Origin: Rhabdochlamydiaceae bacterium
Lineage (GTDB): Bacteria; Chlamydiota; Chlamydiia; Chlamydiales; Rhabdochlamydiaceae
Length of the DNA stretch: 64,000 nt
Assembly: GCA_019745395.1 (NCBI GenBank)
Contig: JAIETG010000002.1
Span: 40,533 to 104,532 of the forward strand
Direction: 5' to 3'
A model generated the notes under the pieces. That model was not told the DNA's origin and ran no database searches. It saw nothing but the letters and a program-made list of their open reading frames with translations. Below are positions 32,438 through 41,698 of the stretch, piece after piece. The position numbers and the translations under genes were made by a program. How positions within the stretch are numbered: position 1 is the stretch's first letter; each line of letters opens with the position of its first letter.

Positions 32438-33028
32438 ATGAAAAAATTATGCGCCTCTTTATTTCTTACGATCGCTTCTGTCTGTTCGGGAATAGAATGT
32501 CCTATGGACGTGCTTATTCCTTCTGAGGAAATTGCTGTTAAATTGAAGGAATGTGCCGAGCAAATTAATAAGGATTATCAGGAAAAAAACCTAACCGTTG
32601 TTATGGTGATGAAGGGTGCAATTTGTGTAACGTCAGATCTTATTAGAGGGCTTAAGATCCCATTTAAGTTAGAATGTATTCAGGCAAGTAGTTATGGGTA
32701 TAATGGGACTTCTGGAGGGGATCTTACTATTTCTTGTTTAGATAAGCTTGAAATTGAAGGAAGAGATATTCTAGTTGTAGATGATATCTTTGAAACAGGA
32801 AATACAATGCTCGGGATTTGTAAGCAGATAGAAACAAAGCGTCCTAGTAGTGTTAAGACTTTGGTGCTCTTAGTGAAAGATATAGAGAGAAAGACTACGT
32901 ATCGTCCGGATTATGTCTTATTTAATATTCCTAATCGTTTTGTTATTGGGTACGGTCTGGATTATAAAGAGCTTTTTCGTGGGCTTCCTGATATCTGCGC
33001 ATTTGTTAAAGATACTCCTCCATTTTAA
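32438..33028 (+). CDS. hpt: Hypoxanthine phosphoribosyltransferase with a signal peptide
   Basis: Converts hypoxanthine or guanine plus PRPP to IMP or GMP. The body has VVMVMKGAICVTSDLIR, SSYGYNGTSGGDLTIS, the PRPP loop DILVVDDIFETGNTM, PDYVLFNIPNRFVIGYGLDY and LPDICAF, all standard for HPRT. The N-terminus MKKLCASLFLTIASVCSGIE is a hydrophobic export signal placed just before the usual start; about 177 residues remain, the normal length. It is a second nucleobase-salvage enzyme with a signal peptide in this window (with upp) and lies far from it, so the property is not due to one shared local event. Two hairpins and tRNA-Arg follow. Confidence 0.88.
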   Translation: MKKLCASLFLTIASVCSGIECPMDVLIPSEEIAVKLKECAEQINKDYQEKNLTVVMVMKGAICVTSDLIRGLKIPFKLECIQASSYGYNGTSGGDLTISCLDKLEIEGRDILVVDDIFETGNTMLGICKQIETKRPSSVKTLVLLVKDIERKTTYRPDYVLFNIPNRFVIGYGLDYKELFRGLPDICAFVKDTPPF

Positions 33029-33045
33029 GGGGAGTATGTCGAAAG

Positions 33046-33079
33046 CTCCATTTTCTTTGATTGCAAGGGGAAAATGGAG
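33046..33079 (+). terminator. Hairpin after hpt, possible terminator
   Basis: CTCCATTTTC (33046-33055) pairs perfectly with GAAAATGGAG (33070-33079). A second stem, ATACTCC/GGAGTAT, spans the hpt stop codon just upstream. No U-run follows, so this could be an RNA-stability or processing structure instead. Confidence 0.35.
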
Positions 33080-33169
33080 TGGAATTTGCTGCGAGAATTT
33101 GTTTATCTTGGGCGCATCGAAGAATCTCATTGCTAGAAAAGCGGCTTTTTTTATAAACTGCTTACGTCT

Positions 33170-33243
33170 GGATTGATAGCTCAGCTGGATAGAGCACCCG
33201 CCTTCTAAGCGGGTGGTCGCAGGTTCGAGTCCTGCTCAATCCA
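33170..33243 (+). tRNA. tRNA-Arg(TCT)
   Basis: A complete cloverleaf: acceptor GGATTGA with TCAATCC, D stem GCTC/GAGC, anticodon stem CCCGC/GCGGG with loop CTTCTAA (anticodon TCT, reading AGA), and T arm GCAGG-TTCGAGT-CCTGC. Discriminator base A; CCA is not encoded. It lies between hpt and the DHH-protein gene, close to kdsA, as I recall for Chlamydia. Confidence 0.96.
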
Positions 33244-33279
33244 TTTCTTATTTTCACTGCTTTTCGAGTGAGTTTTTAT

Positions 33280-35907
33280 ATGGCAAAATCTGTACAACGC
33301 ACCGATCAAAAGTTAGGCGATTTTTCTCTGGCGCTCTTCAAGTTTCCCAAACTTAAAGAGCGCCTAGATCTTTTTGCGAAAGAGGATTTTCAGAATCTTT
33401 CTGAAAGGAAAAAAACGGAAAGAGTGCATAAGCTGCTTTTACAACTGATTCAAGAGAGTTCTGCCCCATGTTTTCTGCTCGGAGCTGTAAACGAGTTTAT
33501 CCTCTGCGTTAATGAGAGAGGGTGGCTTGAGTTGTACTCTTTTTCTAAGTTTGAGCTGTGGCTGAATTTGTTTTCAGGCTTAAGTGAAGAAGAAAACTAC
33601 CATGTTCGCGCTAAAATTATGGGTAGATATATCCCTAGGGAGTCTTATCAATCTTTATTTCCTGTTGGGATGGGGAAAAAGTATGTGGGTTCTCACTATG
33701 TAACAGCTCATAGCTCTCCAGATTTGGATACAACCGTGGCTTCTTTCTGGGGCTGGGTGGATGCTTTTGCTGCTCGTGTTGGTCAGGGGTTGCATATTTG
33801 GAATGTCCCAGGGGGAGCTCCAGAGTCTCAAGTAGAGGTGCAGTTTCTTTTTAATCAGCTTTTAGGTGCTCAATGTTTTGAACATTTCGCCAAGACTAGA
33901 ACTTCTTTAACTCTTTCTGCTGTAGATCTCGTTACCCGAGAAGGACTTGTTCAAAAAACGATAGATGCATCTGTTCAGGCGCTTGACTATGAAAAAAAGC
34001 AAAGGGCTGTTGTTCTGGTAGATTCTGAAGGAAATTACCTTGCGGATTGGAGACAGCTTGATGTAGAAGGTGTGAGAAAAATCTCAATGCTTATTTCTAG
34101 TTCCCTGCGGTGGTTTATATCTCATTTTCAAAGGCATTTGACTTCGCTTTTTTCTAGGAAGACTTTAACGAAAAAAGAGGTTATTGCTTGGGAGCAAGAG
34201 ATGTTTTCTCTTGTTTGGGAAATGGCAGAGCCTAATAGGGGATTGACAGACAAGCAGAGAAACCATATGGAAGCGTGTCTGGTCAAAGTGTTAAGAGTGG
34301 CAGATGGAAGTAAGGCGACTTTTGGAGATTTTTGGAAGGCAATGGAAAATATTCCTATTCCTGCTTTTTCAACCCTTCGTTTGATATTAGAATCCGTTCC
34401 TTCTGCTCTATTTAATGCAAAAGATGAGTTAGTGGAAGATCGCCCTGTTTTATTTGCGTATTTAGAAAAACTCATGGCCTCTCTTGAGGAAGCTTCTCAA
34501 AGTCTTCGCGCCTACGTCGATCATTTAGGCGTTTCTCTTTCCATCAAGAAAGAAGTATTTGGATATCCTTTACAAGTGGTTAGCTCTAGAGCTGAAGTAG
34601 AGGAGATACGTGAGAAAATGGGATCTCTTTCTCACATTACTGTGACTACTTCAGACTCGGAAGGTTCCATGTTTGCTTTGGGGATCATTCCTTCGGCCGA
34701 GATTTTTAAGCCGATCTTAGGTACGGTCTCTTTAAGAGATTTTTGCAATAGAGAAGAGACAAAAGTTCCTTCTTATTTTGAAGTGATCAGCGTTGTTGAT
34801 CATCATAAGAGTTCTCTGACAACGACATCAGCAACCACAGTCCGTATTGCAGATGCTCAATCGGCTAATGCGCTTGTAGCAGAACTTTCTTTTGAAATTA
34901 ATGATTTGTATAGCACCTCTGGTTGCGATGATCAGGCAATTGGGCTTCATATGCAGGAGTTGCAAGGAAAGCTTGCAGATTCTTCTTCTTGTCGAGTTAT
35001 GAAAAGACTTCTTCAAAAGCATTTGATCCAATCTAAAAAATCGCCGTATTTTGTTGATCCTCGCCGTGAATATTTAGAGTACTTACAATGTCTTTATGCT
35101 ATTTTAGATGACACGGATCTTCTTTCTAAGGTGTCGTATCGAGATGTAGTTTGTGTGACATCTTTATTAAATCGCTTGAAGACGATTCAGTTGCAGAAAG
35201 AGGTCGAAATTTTATCTTTAGAAGATCTTCCCCAAGATGAAAAATTTGCAGCTGTTGCAGCTCAGCGTATCTTGCAAAATGATGAGATGTATTCTCTCTA
35301 TAAAAAAATATATGACGCAAAAGAGCAGTCGACAGAGCAGAATATACGTCTTTGTATTCAAAAGAAACCTTCCAATATATTTGCTGACACTAAAATGCAA
35401 AATGGATGTTGTCGAGTAGGGCAAACTAAAATCTTTGCAAGAAACTTTTCTTTTTATAGTAGCCACGCTCGGGACTTGCGCGCTTTATGGTGTGAAGATG
35501 CGATGCTTTTTACTAGAGAAAGGCCCGACTGTGATCTTCATATGCATATGATCAGCACTATTCCTGGCGCTGACGAGGTTTATAAAGGCAATGCAGAAGA
35601 ATTTAAGCATCAAGATGAGCTTTGGTTCTGGATTCCTATGGAAGAGCAGGCTATTGGGCATTTAAAGACGTTCTTAAATGCATTCAGCTCCTCTCCTCAG
35701 GTGTCAAAGCATCCTATGGAAGTAGAGTTTTTGGGCGGAAATGCGAAAGAGTTAGAAAAGATTTTTAAAGAGAGCTTTTCATCTATAACGAAAAAAGAGA
35801 CTGAAAGCGAGAAGCAGTTCTCGATTCCAGTCGCTATTTTAAGATATAAAGCTGGGCTATTGAATTCTCGTAAAGCGATGATATCGCCGTATCTGCCCAA
35901 GCTGTGA
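33280..35907 (+). CDS. Large DHH-superfamily phosphoesterase-like protein
   Basis: An 875-residue chlamydia-type protein (from the ATG at 33280; a GTG at 33268 is also in frame). Two DHH-superfamily motifs are visible: VTAHSSPDLDTTVASFWGW at about residue 145, equal to the HxxPDxDxxxS metal motif, and VISVVDHHKSS at about 500, the DHH motif itself, with DDTDLLSK further on. The motifs are unusually far apart, with a helical insertion between them. DHH enzymes include RecJ, pyrophosphatase and oligoribonucleases; the substrate here is unknown. There is no signal peptide. Confidence 0.7.
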   Translation: MAKSVQRTDQKLGDFSLALFKFPKLKERLDLFAKEDFQNLSERKKTERVHKLLLQLIQESSAPCFLLGAVNEFILCVNERGWLELYSFSKFELWLNLFSGLSEEENYHVRAKIMGRYIPRESYQSLFPVGMGKKYVGSHYVTAHSSPDLDTTVASFWGWVDAFAARVGQGLHIWNVPGGAPESQVEVQFLFNQLLGAQCFEHFAKTRTSLTLSAVDLVTREGLVQKTIDASVQALDYEKKQRAVVLVDSEGNYLADWRQLDVEGVRKISMLISSSLRWFISHFQRHLTSLFSRKTLTKKEVIAWEQEMFSLVWEMAEPNRGLTDKQRNHMEACLVKVLRVADGSKATFGDFWKAMENIPIPAFSTLRLILESVPSALFNAKDELVEDRPVLFAYLEKLMASLEEASQSLRAYVDHLGVSLSIKKEVFGYPLQVVSSRAEVEEIREKMGSLSHITVTTSDSEGSMFALGIIPSAEIFKPILGTVSLRDFCNREETKVPSYFEVISVVDHHKSSLTTTSATTVRIADAQSANALVAELSFEINDLYSTSGCDDQAIGLHMQELQGKLADSSSCRVMKRLLQKHLIQSKKSPYFVDPRREYLEYLQCLYAILDDTDLLSKVSYRDVVCVTSLLNRLKTIQLQKEVEILSLEDLPQDEKFAAVAAQRILQNDEMYSLYKKIYDAKEQSTEQNIRLCIQKKPSNIFADTKMQNGCCRVGQTKIFARNFSFYSSHARDLRALWCEDAMLFTRERPDCDLHMHMISTIPGADEVYKGNAEEFKHQDELWFWIPMEEQAIGHLKTFLNAFSSSPQVSKHPMEVEFLGGNAKELEKIFKESFSSITKKETESEKQFSIPVAILRYKAGLLNSRKAMISPYLPKL

Positions 35908-35916
35908 GATGTAAGA

Positions 35917-36183
35917 TTAGTCTGCTTTTTTCTCTTCTGTTCCTTCTTTCTCGTCTTCGATAATCTCTAGATTTACGCGAATACCATTGCGGCTTGCTAC
36001 AGACATCAAAAGAGTGCGGATAGCGTTGATAGTCTTACCTTTCTTTCCAATAATCTTGCCCACATCAGATTTTTCTACAGACAGTTCGATGATTAAAGTG
36101 TGGGAGCCACTAATTTCATTGATTTTCACTTGATCGGGATGGTCTACAAGGCACTTTGTAATGTATCCTACAAATTCTTTCAT
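35917..36183 (-). CDS. khpA: KH-domain RNA-binding protein (KhpA/YlqC family)
   Basis: An 88-residue protein with one KH domain; the RNA-binding GxxG loop is in VGKIIGKKGKTINAIRTLL. The start at 36183 has AGGAG upstream and the family-typical MKEFVGYITKCLVDHPDQV; a further upstream ATG at 36210 is less likely. The tail is acidic (EDEKEGTEEKKAD). KhpA-type proteins bind many RNAs and act in cell growth. It sits just downstream of rluD on the same strand. Confidence 0.9.
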   Translation of the reverse strand: MKEFVGYITKCLVDHPDQVKINEISGSHTLIIELSVEKSDVGKIIGKKGKTINAIRTLLMSVASRNGIRVNLEIIEDEKEGTEEKKAD

Positions 36184-36322
36184 GGTGTCGTCTCCTAAGG
36201 TTGAGCTCAAAAATGCGCAGCTTCACACGTATAATTCAGTGCAGAAACCATAACACGAGGATACAGGAATAAGAAAATTTGTCCAATGGAATTTTTTATT
36301 TATAATAGAGCTGTAAATACGG

Positions 36323-37255
36323 TTATCTCATAGAAGGAAAGAAGATGTCGATTTGACGTTGCATATCTGCAGGCAGTGGCGCGCAAACATGGATCTGTTC
36401 TCCTGTGATAGGATGAGTAAAATCTAGCGTCTCTGCATGAAGCATTTGTCTGCTGATGCCCCATTTTTGATTGGATCCTGAGATTCCATACACAGGATCT
36501 CCTAAAATTGGGCATCCAATATGTTTGAAGTGTACCCGAATTTGATGAGTTCGGCCTGTGATGAGCTGAACTTGTACTAAAGAGATGTTTTGATCGTGAG
36601 AGAGTACTTGTAGCCTTGTAATGGCATCTTTTCCATCTGAGCACACGGCCATTTCTTGTCTTTTAGTGGGATGCCTTTTTAAGGGGGCTATGATTTCTTG
36701 TACCAGGGGCTTATTAAGGCAAAGAGTCTTATATGTTTTTTGAATTTTTCGTTCGCTGAACATTTCGACAAGAGCTCTGTGTGCAAAGGAAGTTTTAGCC
36801 GCAATCAAAGCTCCAGAAGTATCTTTGTCTAATCGGTGGACAATTCCAGGGCGAAGGGGGGCCAAAGGATCTATTGGAAGTTGTTGACAGTGATACAATA
36901 ATGCGTTGACAAAAGTATGTTGTGGATGTCCTGGGGCAGGATGGACGACCATGGAAGAGGGTTTGTTTACGATTAAAAGCGACTCGTCCTCGAAAAGGAT
37001 ATCCAGGGGGATATTTTCAGGTTCTAAGGAAATTTCAGGGCTTAGGGCAAAACAAATATCTATTTCATCTCCTTCAGAGGGTTTTTCCCGTTTTTTACAG
37101 GGCATGCCGTTGACCAAAACTTGCCCTTTTTCCACTAAAGATTGGAAATATGTGCGGGAATATTTGGGAAATTTTAAAGATAAAAGTTTATCTAAGCGAA
37201 GATCTACATCTTCACTGGTCACTAAAAGAGTATCAATAGGTTCTTGTACGTTCAT
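36323..37255 (-). CDS. rluD: RluD-family 23S rRNA pseudouridine synthase
   Basis: A 310-residue protein with an S4 RNA-binding domain (residues about 15-75, LDKLLSLKFPKYSRTYFQSLVEKGQVLVNG) and a pseudouridine synthase domain with the catalytic Asp in GIVHRLDKDTSGALIAAKT, then ITGRTHQIRVHFKHIGCPILGDPVYG. RluD modifies the helix-69 loop of 23S rRNA. Whether it covers RluD or RluC sites is not clear from the sequence. Neighbours match the chlamydial order (sfhB beside the KH protein). Confidence 0.9.
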   Translation of the reverse strand: MNVQEPIDTLLVTSEDVDLRLDKLLSLKFPKYSRTYFQSLVEKGQVLVNGMPCKKREKPSEGDEIDICFALSPEISLEPENIPLDILFEDESLLIVNKPSSMVVHPAPGHPQHTFVNALLYHCQQLPIDPLAPLRPGIVHRLDKDTSGALIAAKTSFAHRALVEMFSERKIQKTYKTLCLNKPLVQEIIAPLKRHPTKRQEMAVCSDGKDAITRLQVLSHDQNISLVQVQLITGRTHQIRVHFKHIGCPILGDPVYGISGSNQKWGISRQMLHAETLDFTHPITGEQIHVCAPLPADMQRQIDIFFPSMR

Positions 37256-37328
37256 GGTCGGAGAGTATAAAAGATCGAGCTATAAGAGAAAAGTTAGAAA
37301 TTTATTTAAAAAAAATTCTAAAATAATT

Positions 37329-37637
37329 TCACCCTTCTTCGATGATTGCTTTGATTTCTTGCATGTGTTTCTTATGGATTTCATCTTGGTGATTCATCTG
37401 ACTGATTAGGTCTTTCATGAACGTGTTGATAAATTGTCTGAGCTCATCTTTCGTAGCTCCTAATGGAAACATTTTTGCCCACGGAGAATTAGAAAGCTCT
37501 CCTTCTCCTCCGCTTCCACCTGATTTTGTGAGGATAGCTGGAGCCTCATAAGAGTGGGGGATTATTGCTTGTTTGTCTGCAGAGCGAATCATGTCGTCTG
37601 TGGATAGCTTATTGGGGGGGATGCTGCCATTACTCAT
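37329..37637 (-). CDS. Chlamydia-type conserved hypothetical (CT659-like position)
   Basis: A 102-residue protein with a flexible Gly/Ser/Glu-rich first half and a helical second half ending in HKKHMQEIKAIIEEG. The segment SPWAKMFPLGATKDELRQFINTFMKD looks conserved. It has no signal peptide or membrane helix. Its place between rluD and hemA suggests it corresponds to the small hypothetical at that position in Chlamydia; I rely on memory for this. Function unknown. Confidence 0.55.
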   Translation of the reverse strand: MSNGSIPPNKLSTDDMIRSADKQAIIPHSYEAPAILTKSGGSGGEGELSNSPWAKMFPLGATKDELRQFINTFMKDLISQMNHQDEIHKKHMQEIKAIIEEG

Positions 37638-37659
37638 AAAAAACCTTTTTTAGATGTTC

Positions 37660-38340
37660 TTACAAGGATTTATTCTTGGAGTCGTAGTCTGATGTGTCTT
37701 GTTGCACGTCAGGGTTGTATTCATCTCCCTTAGCATTTTCTGATATCTGATCTTGAAATTCCTCTTTATCTTTTTTCTCTCCATGAGCGTGTTTTGCCTC
37801 AGATTCCACGAAGTCCATGAAATCTTCAGGTTTGTCGCTTATCTTTGCTTTTTGCGTGTCGGATAGTGAATCACTGTTTAAGGCTGCATCGTAGATTTTT
37901 TGTTCTTGGGCGGTAAAATTCTCTGTACTTTGAGTCTTATCTGATGTGTCGGTGGTACTTCCTTGTGTGTAGCTTGATGTAGGCATTGTTTCTGCTGCTG
38001 TAGAGCCCTCATCTTCTGTTGAACTATCATCTGTAGAGTTAGAGCTGCTTGAGCTGGAGGATACAGATGGTATAGCTCCTTTTATTTCAGCCTTGTCACT
38101 ATCTGATAATAGGTCGCTTTGTAAAAAGGCGTCGACGATTTTTTGTGCTTGGGGTGGAAGCTCATGTTCTTTAGAGGCCAGATCGGTCTGTTCCAGAGAA
38201 GATAGATCTGGCTTTTCTTGAATTGTATGCTCAGACCCGATAGTGTCTTGTGTAGAGCTTGTTGTTACTGTCGTATGATCTTGAGAGACTGGCAGGGGAG
38301 TGGTTCCCTGATCGGAATTTACAGAAGATATATCTGACAT
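37660..38340 (-). CDS. Acidic Ser/Thr-rich protein with an internal repeat
   Basis: A 226-residue low-complexity acidic protein. Two copies of a 28-residue helical module are present: QAQKIVDAFLQSDLLSDSDK at about residue 63 and QEQKIYDAALNSDSLSDTQK at about 145, separated by poly-Ser and Thr/Glu/Asp stretches. There is no signal peptide or membrane helix. AGGAG precedes the start. It lies directly upstream of the CT659-like gene, 22 bases away. Such composition is common among chlamydial type III-secreted effectors, but that is only a suggestion. Confidence 0.55.
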   Translation of the reverse strand: MSDISSVNSDQGTTPLPVSQDHTTVTTSSTQDTIGSEHTIQEKPDLSSLEQTDLASKEHELPPQAQKIVDAFLQSDLLSDSDKAEIKGAIPSVSSSSSSSNSTDDSSTEDEGSTAAETMPTSSYTQGSTTDTSDKTQSTENFTAQEQKIYDAALNSDSLSDTQKAKISDKPEDFMDFVESEAKHAHGEKKDKEEFQDQISENAKGDEYNPDVQQDTSDYDSKNKSL

Positions 38341-38396
38341 AGTTAGCTCCTTTTTCTAGTTTTATTCTATAATTAAATTTATTATTTGTCAATAAT

Positions 38397-38963
38397 ATGC
38401 AAAAGCTCAAGATAATTGAAGATCCGGAAGATTCTTTTTGGCTAAACATTATGTGGGAAGAGGATTTGTGGAAAAAAATATACAAACCTCTATTTATGAG
38501 AAAACTGCGTTCTTTATTTTCTGCAGAAAATTTGCAGGAAGTAGAGCAGCTATTTTTGGAACTTGAAGAAAAAACTGCTAAGTCTTTTGCTGTAAGAAGT
38601 TTGTCGAAAAAAGCCATGCTAAGTGTTGAGCTTTTGAAAAAACTACGAGAAAAAGGGATCTCTGAAGAGTCCGCTCAAAAGACTCTGGTATTTTGCCGGA
38701 AAATTGGAGCTATACAAGACAAAGAGCTTTTGGAATCTCGCGTAGCAAGTGAATTGCGCAAAGGTCATGGACTTCGATATATTCAGGCTAAATGGAAAGT
38801 GGAAGTGAATTCTGTTGATCATCAAAAGGCGGAAATAGAAGCTGCAATCACGCTTCTTCATAAAAAAGGAAAAAAGCAAAAAAACCTCTACCTTTTTTTA
38901 CAAAGAAGAGGTTTTGGAGCAGAAACGATTCGAGAAGCCTTGCGAAACTTTTTGAGCTCATAA
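38397..38963 (+). CDS. recX: RecX-family regulator of RecA
   Basis: A 188-residue protein with three-helix RecX repeats: SFAVRSLSKKAMLSVELLKK (usual LxxRxxSxxELxxKL), GISEESAQKTLVFCRKIGAIQD, then ELRKGHGLRYIQAKW, and a last module ending RRGFGAETIREAL. RecX limits RecA filament growth. The N-terminal 60 residues are extra and less conserved. The start lacks a clear ribosome-binding site. It is divergent from the acidic-protein gene across 56 bases that must hold both promoters. Confidence 0.8.
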   Translation: MQKLKIIEDPEDSFWLNIMWEEDLWKKIYKPLFMRKLRSLFSAENLQEVEQLFLELEEKTAKSFAVRSLSKKAMLSVELLKKLREKGISEESAQKTLVFCRKIGAIQDKELLESRVASELRKGHGLRYIQAKWKVEVNSVDHQKAEIEAAITLLHKKGKKQKNLYLFLQRRGFGAETIREALRNFLSS

Positions 38964-38980
38964 GGAGCTTTTTGAAGCGC

Positions 38981-40528
38981 TCAGCGAGGGGAAATCGTTA
39001 CTTTAAAAACGTAGTAGGAAGAAGTTGTGTCTGTGTCGCAATTTGTGTCTAAGATTGTACTTGCAATTCCTCCTGCAATGTATCCGACACAAGTAGGAAC
39101 TTTCTTCAATTTGTCTAAAGCAATTACCTCATTTGGATAGGTCGGTAAATTTTCATTTGGTATGAAAACTGCGTTGGCCCCAAACCAGTATTGAGTATTG
39201 GAAGGAGGCGCAGGAAATCCTGGGCAGGTAGGTGGAAGCTGGTTTGGGTGAATGATGGGATACTTCTCGCTCATAAGATGTTGTGTGTAGGTGCCATTTT
39301 CATCAATTTGAATGGTGGTGATGTCATTCGTAAATGGTAAATTACAGCATGTGCTGAAGACATTTCCGGAAGCTGGAACCCACGCAGTGCAGCAATTATT
39401 TTGTGGATTGGGGTCTGTATTACAATTGGAACCATCGCTAATTGTCGATACGCTGATTCCTCCAAAAAGCAGCGTGTACATTTTTTTTGCTTTTTGAGAG
39501 TAGAGTCCTAAAGTTGGGCATGAATAATTGTTCATTGCTTGAGCAAGAGTGTTTGGATCATTGGGATCTAGCATTTTTGAAGATCCATCCCGATTAATCT
39601 CAATGGGAACTGTCCAAGCGCCTGGGGTATCATCAATGTCTGGAGGAGTGAAAACACCAGATAGGGCTGTATAAGATGTTATGTAAGTGTTTTCTTGTTT
39701 TTTAATAATTGGAACGACATTCAAATCCCTTCTTCGATAATTTGGGTTTGGATCTGGCTGTTTATGAGGATGCACAAATAGTGTTTTCCCGTCGTCTATA
39801 ATTTGAATGGGGCGGATTTGTCGAGAATAAGTGCCGTTTGAAGCTGTCGTATAATTCCCATCGAAGTTTTGACCAAAAGCTAATAGATGAGGCTGGTGCT
39901 CATCTGCTTGTAACATCACCCCTCCTGTTAATTGGAGTATGGGATGGGATGTGAAACGCATACATTTTAATGCGCTTTTGGAGCCTGTAGGTTTTTTCAC
40001 CCATTTAATTAAATTGGGGACATCGATTGCCGTTAATGTTGATTTTGTCCCCATGGTGTTTGTGAGGTTATCAATGCCATAGCCCCCTACTAGATATAAA
40101 ACTTTTTTGTTTTTGGTTTGATGAAATAAGGGATTGGAGACGGAAAGGAGATCGATTTGAGCCTGTGATAGATGGGAAGAGGGATCGTAAAGAGAACGAA
40201 AGTAGGATTTTCCCGTTGTGGGATTTACTACGTAAACTAGAGTATTTTGTGCTGAAGGTGGAAAGGAGTTTTCAGTTGGATCTGTATTATTTACATCATG
40301 CAGTCCATTCGTTCTTCCTGCAATAAATAGCCATTCCCCTTGATAAACTGCGTATGCAAAAGAGTGGAGTCCTGCGGGTAATATGAAATCAGCTAGTTCC
40401 AAAGTTACTCGGTAGGGAAGCGAATCTTCCGATAAAGGTTCTGTTACATTCGGGGTTTGATTGGTACATGGGGGGCATTGTGCATAACAATTTATCATTA
40501 CTGTGAGTAAAAGGAATAGAATTCTCAT
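38981..40528 (-). CDS. Exported Kelch-like beta-propeller protein
   Basis: A 515-residue protein with a signal peptide, MRILFLLLTVMINCYAQ, and a Cys-rich mature start (CPPCTNQ). Repeated blade-like motifs follow: EWLFIAGRTNGLHD, KVLYLVGGYGIDN, LLAFGQNFDG, TLLFGGISVS. About 12 Cys residues in the mature part suggest disulfide bonds. Propellers of this type usually bind proteins or glycans; no catalytic residues are evident. A surface or inclusion-lumen role is likely but inferred. Confidence 0.6.
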   Translation of the reverse strand: MRILFLLLTVMINCYAQCPPCTNQTPNVTEPLSEDSLPYRVTLELADFILPAGLHSFAYAVYQGEWLFIAGRTNGLHDVNNTDPTENSFPPSAQNTLVYVVNPTTGKSYFRSLYDPSSHLSQAQIDLLSVSNPLFHQTKNKKVLYLVGGYGIDNLTNTMGTKSTLTAIDVPNLIKWVKKPTGSKSALKCMRFTSHPILQLTGGVMLQADEHQPHLLAFGQNFDGNYTTASNGTYSRQIRPIQIIDDGKTLFVHPHKQPDPNPNYRRRDLNVVPIIKKQENTYITSYTALSGVFTPPDIDDTPGAWTVPIEINRDGSSKMLDPNDPNTLAQAMNNYSCPTLGLYSQKAKKMYTLLFGGISVSTISDGSNCNTDPNPQNNCCTAWVPASGNVFSTCCNLPFTNDITTIQIDENGTYTQHLMSEKYPIIHPNQLPPTCPGFPAPPSNTQYWFGANAVFIPNENLPTYPNEVIALDKLKKVPTCVGYIAGGIASTILDTNCDTDTTSSYYVFKVTISPR

Positions 40529-40714
40529 AATAGGTGCCCTCTAATGAATTTTTTATGGAAATATACAGTATTGTGAGGTCTGTTTTTTTTCAATTCGGTT
40601 TTGAAAAAAGCTCGAAAGATTTTTCAAATCTGCGATATTGAGGAACTTTTTTGCAATTATTCTCAGAGTGTTTTATAACCAAATCGGTGGAAGGGATCTA
40701 GCAAAAGAGGAATT

Positions 40715-41698
40715 ATGCGCATCGGATTGATTGGCATGAATTATAAGCGGGTAGACTTAGATCTGCGAGAGCGCTTTGCGCGAAGTACAAAGAAACTTTC
40801 TTTGCACATCCCTTTTGTTCTTCTTTCCACGTGCAATCGCACAGAGATATATTTTAGCTCGGAAGATTTAGTCCAGGGGCATTCTGCAATCATTGCAGCT
40901 TTAAAAGAAGAAATGGGGGAGTTTGGAGATCATAATCTCTACTCTTCTTTTGCAGAGGCTTGCTTTGCGCATTTAGCTCAAGTGATTACAGGTTTAGATA
41001 GTGTAATTTTTGGAGAAGCAGAGATTCAAAGACAGGTGAAAGATGCTTATGAACAGGCCTGTCAGCTCCGTAATATACCAGCACCTTTGCATTTTTTATT
41101 TCAAAAAAGTTTGAAAATAGGAAAAGAAGTGCGTACAGTGTTCTCGCTTCCTCGCGGTCATGTCTCTATGGAATCGATTATAGCAGATATTGTTCGATAT
41201 TTTTTTGGATCTGATAAGACCCCTTCTTTTTTATTTGTAGGATTTTCAGAAATCAATCGAAAAATCCTTTCCTTTTTGCAGGAAAAAGGATTTTCTTCTC
41301 TAAATTTAGCTACGAGAAATCCTCTATCGGCAGAGCAAATGTCTTTGAAAGCTTCTTTGGTTGATTGGCTTACATTAAGCAATTGGTCTTGCTACGATAT
41401 TGTGGTCTGTGGAAGTCAATCCTCAGACTATTTACTAAGGCAAGATCATCTTGTAAAGAAAGAGGTGCAAACAAGACTTGTGCTGGATCTCAGTATGCCA
41501 AGAAATGCAGATCCATTGATTGGAAAACATCCGTATCTTACCTTGCTCAATATTGAAGAGATTAATGGTTTTATTACCCATAAACAGCAGAGTTTTTGCA
41601 AAGAAAAAGAGCTTATCCACAAACATATTGAAGAATTAGTCTCGCGTCAAATCGATCTGTATCAAGAAAGGAAAAATAAGGTGTTTGTGTGCGCTTAA
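40715..41698 (+). CDS. hemA: Glutamyl-tRNA reductase, short chlamydial form
   Basis: Reduces glutamyl-tRNA to glutamate-1-semialdehyde, the first committed step to haem. The catalytic Cys40 lies in LLSTCNRTEIYF; GLDSVIFGEAEIQRQVKDAYEQA is the second hallmark. The 327-residue length is about 90 short of the standard enzyme: the NADPH domain is there (FLFVGFSEINRKILSFL is a poor GxGxxG match) but the C-terminal dimerisation domain is essentially missing, as in Chlamydia. It overlaps the next gene by 10 bases. Confidence 0.9.
   Translation: MRIGLIGMNYKRVDLDLRERFARSTKKLSLHIPFVLLSTCNRTEIYFSSEDLVQGHSAIIAALKEEMGEFGDHNLYSSFAEACFAHLAQVITGLDSVIFGEAEIQRQVKDAYEQACQLRNIPAPLHFLFQKSLKIGKEVRTVFSLPRGHVSMESIIADIVRYFFGSDKTPSFLFVGFSEINRKILSFLQEKGFSSLNLATRNPLSAEQMSLKASLVDWLTLSNWSCYDIVVCGSQSSDYLLRQDHLVKKEVQTRLVLDLSMPRNADPLIGKHPYLTLLNIEEINGFITHKQQSFCKEKELIHKHIEELVSRQIDLYQERKNKVFVCA

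Noticed and set aside
37660..38340. Sec-exported surface protein
   Set aside because: The N-terminus is polar (MSDISSVNSDQ) with no hydrophobic segment.
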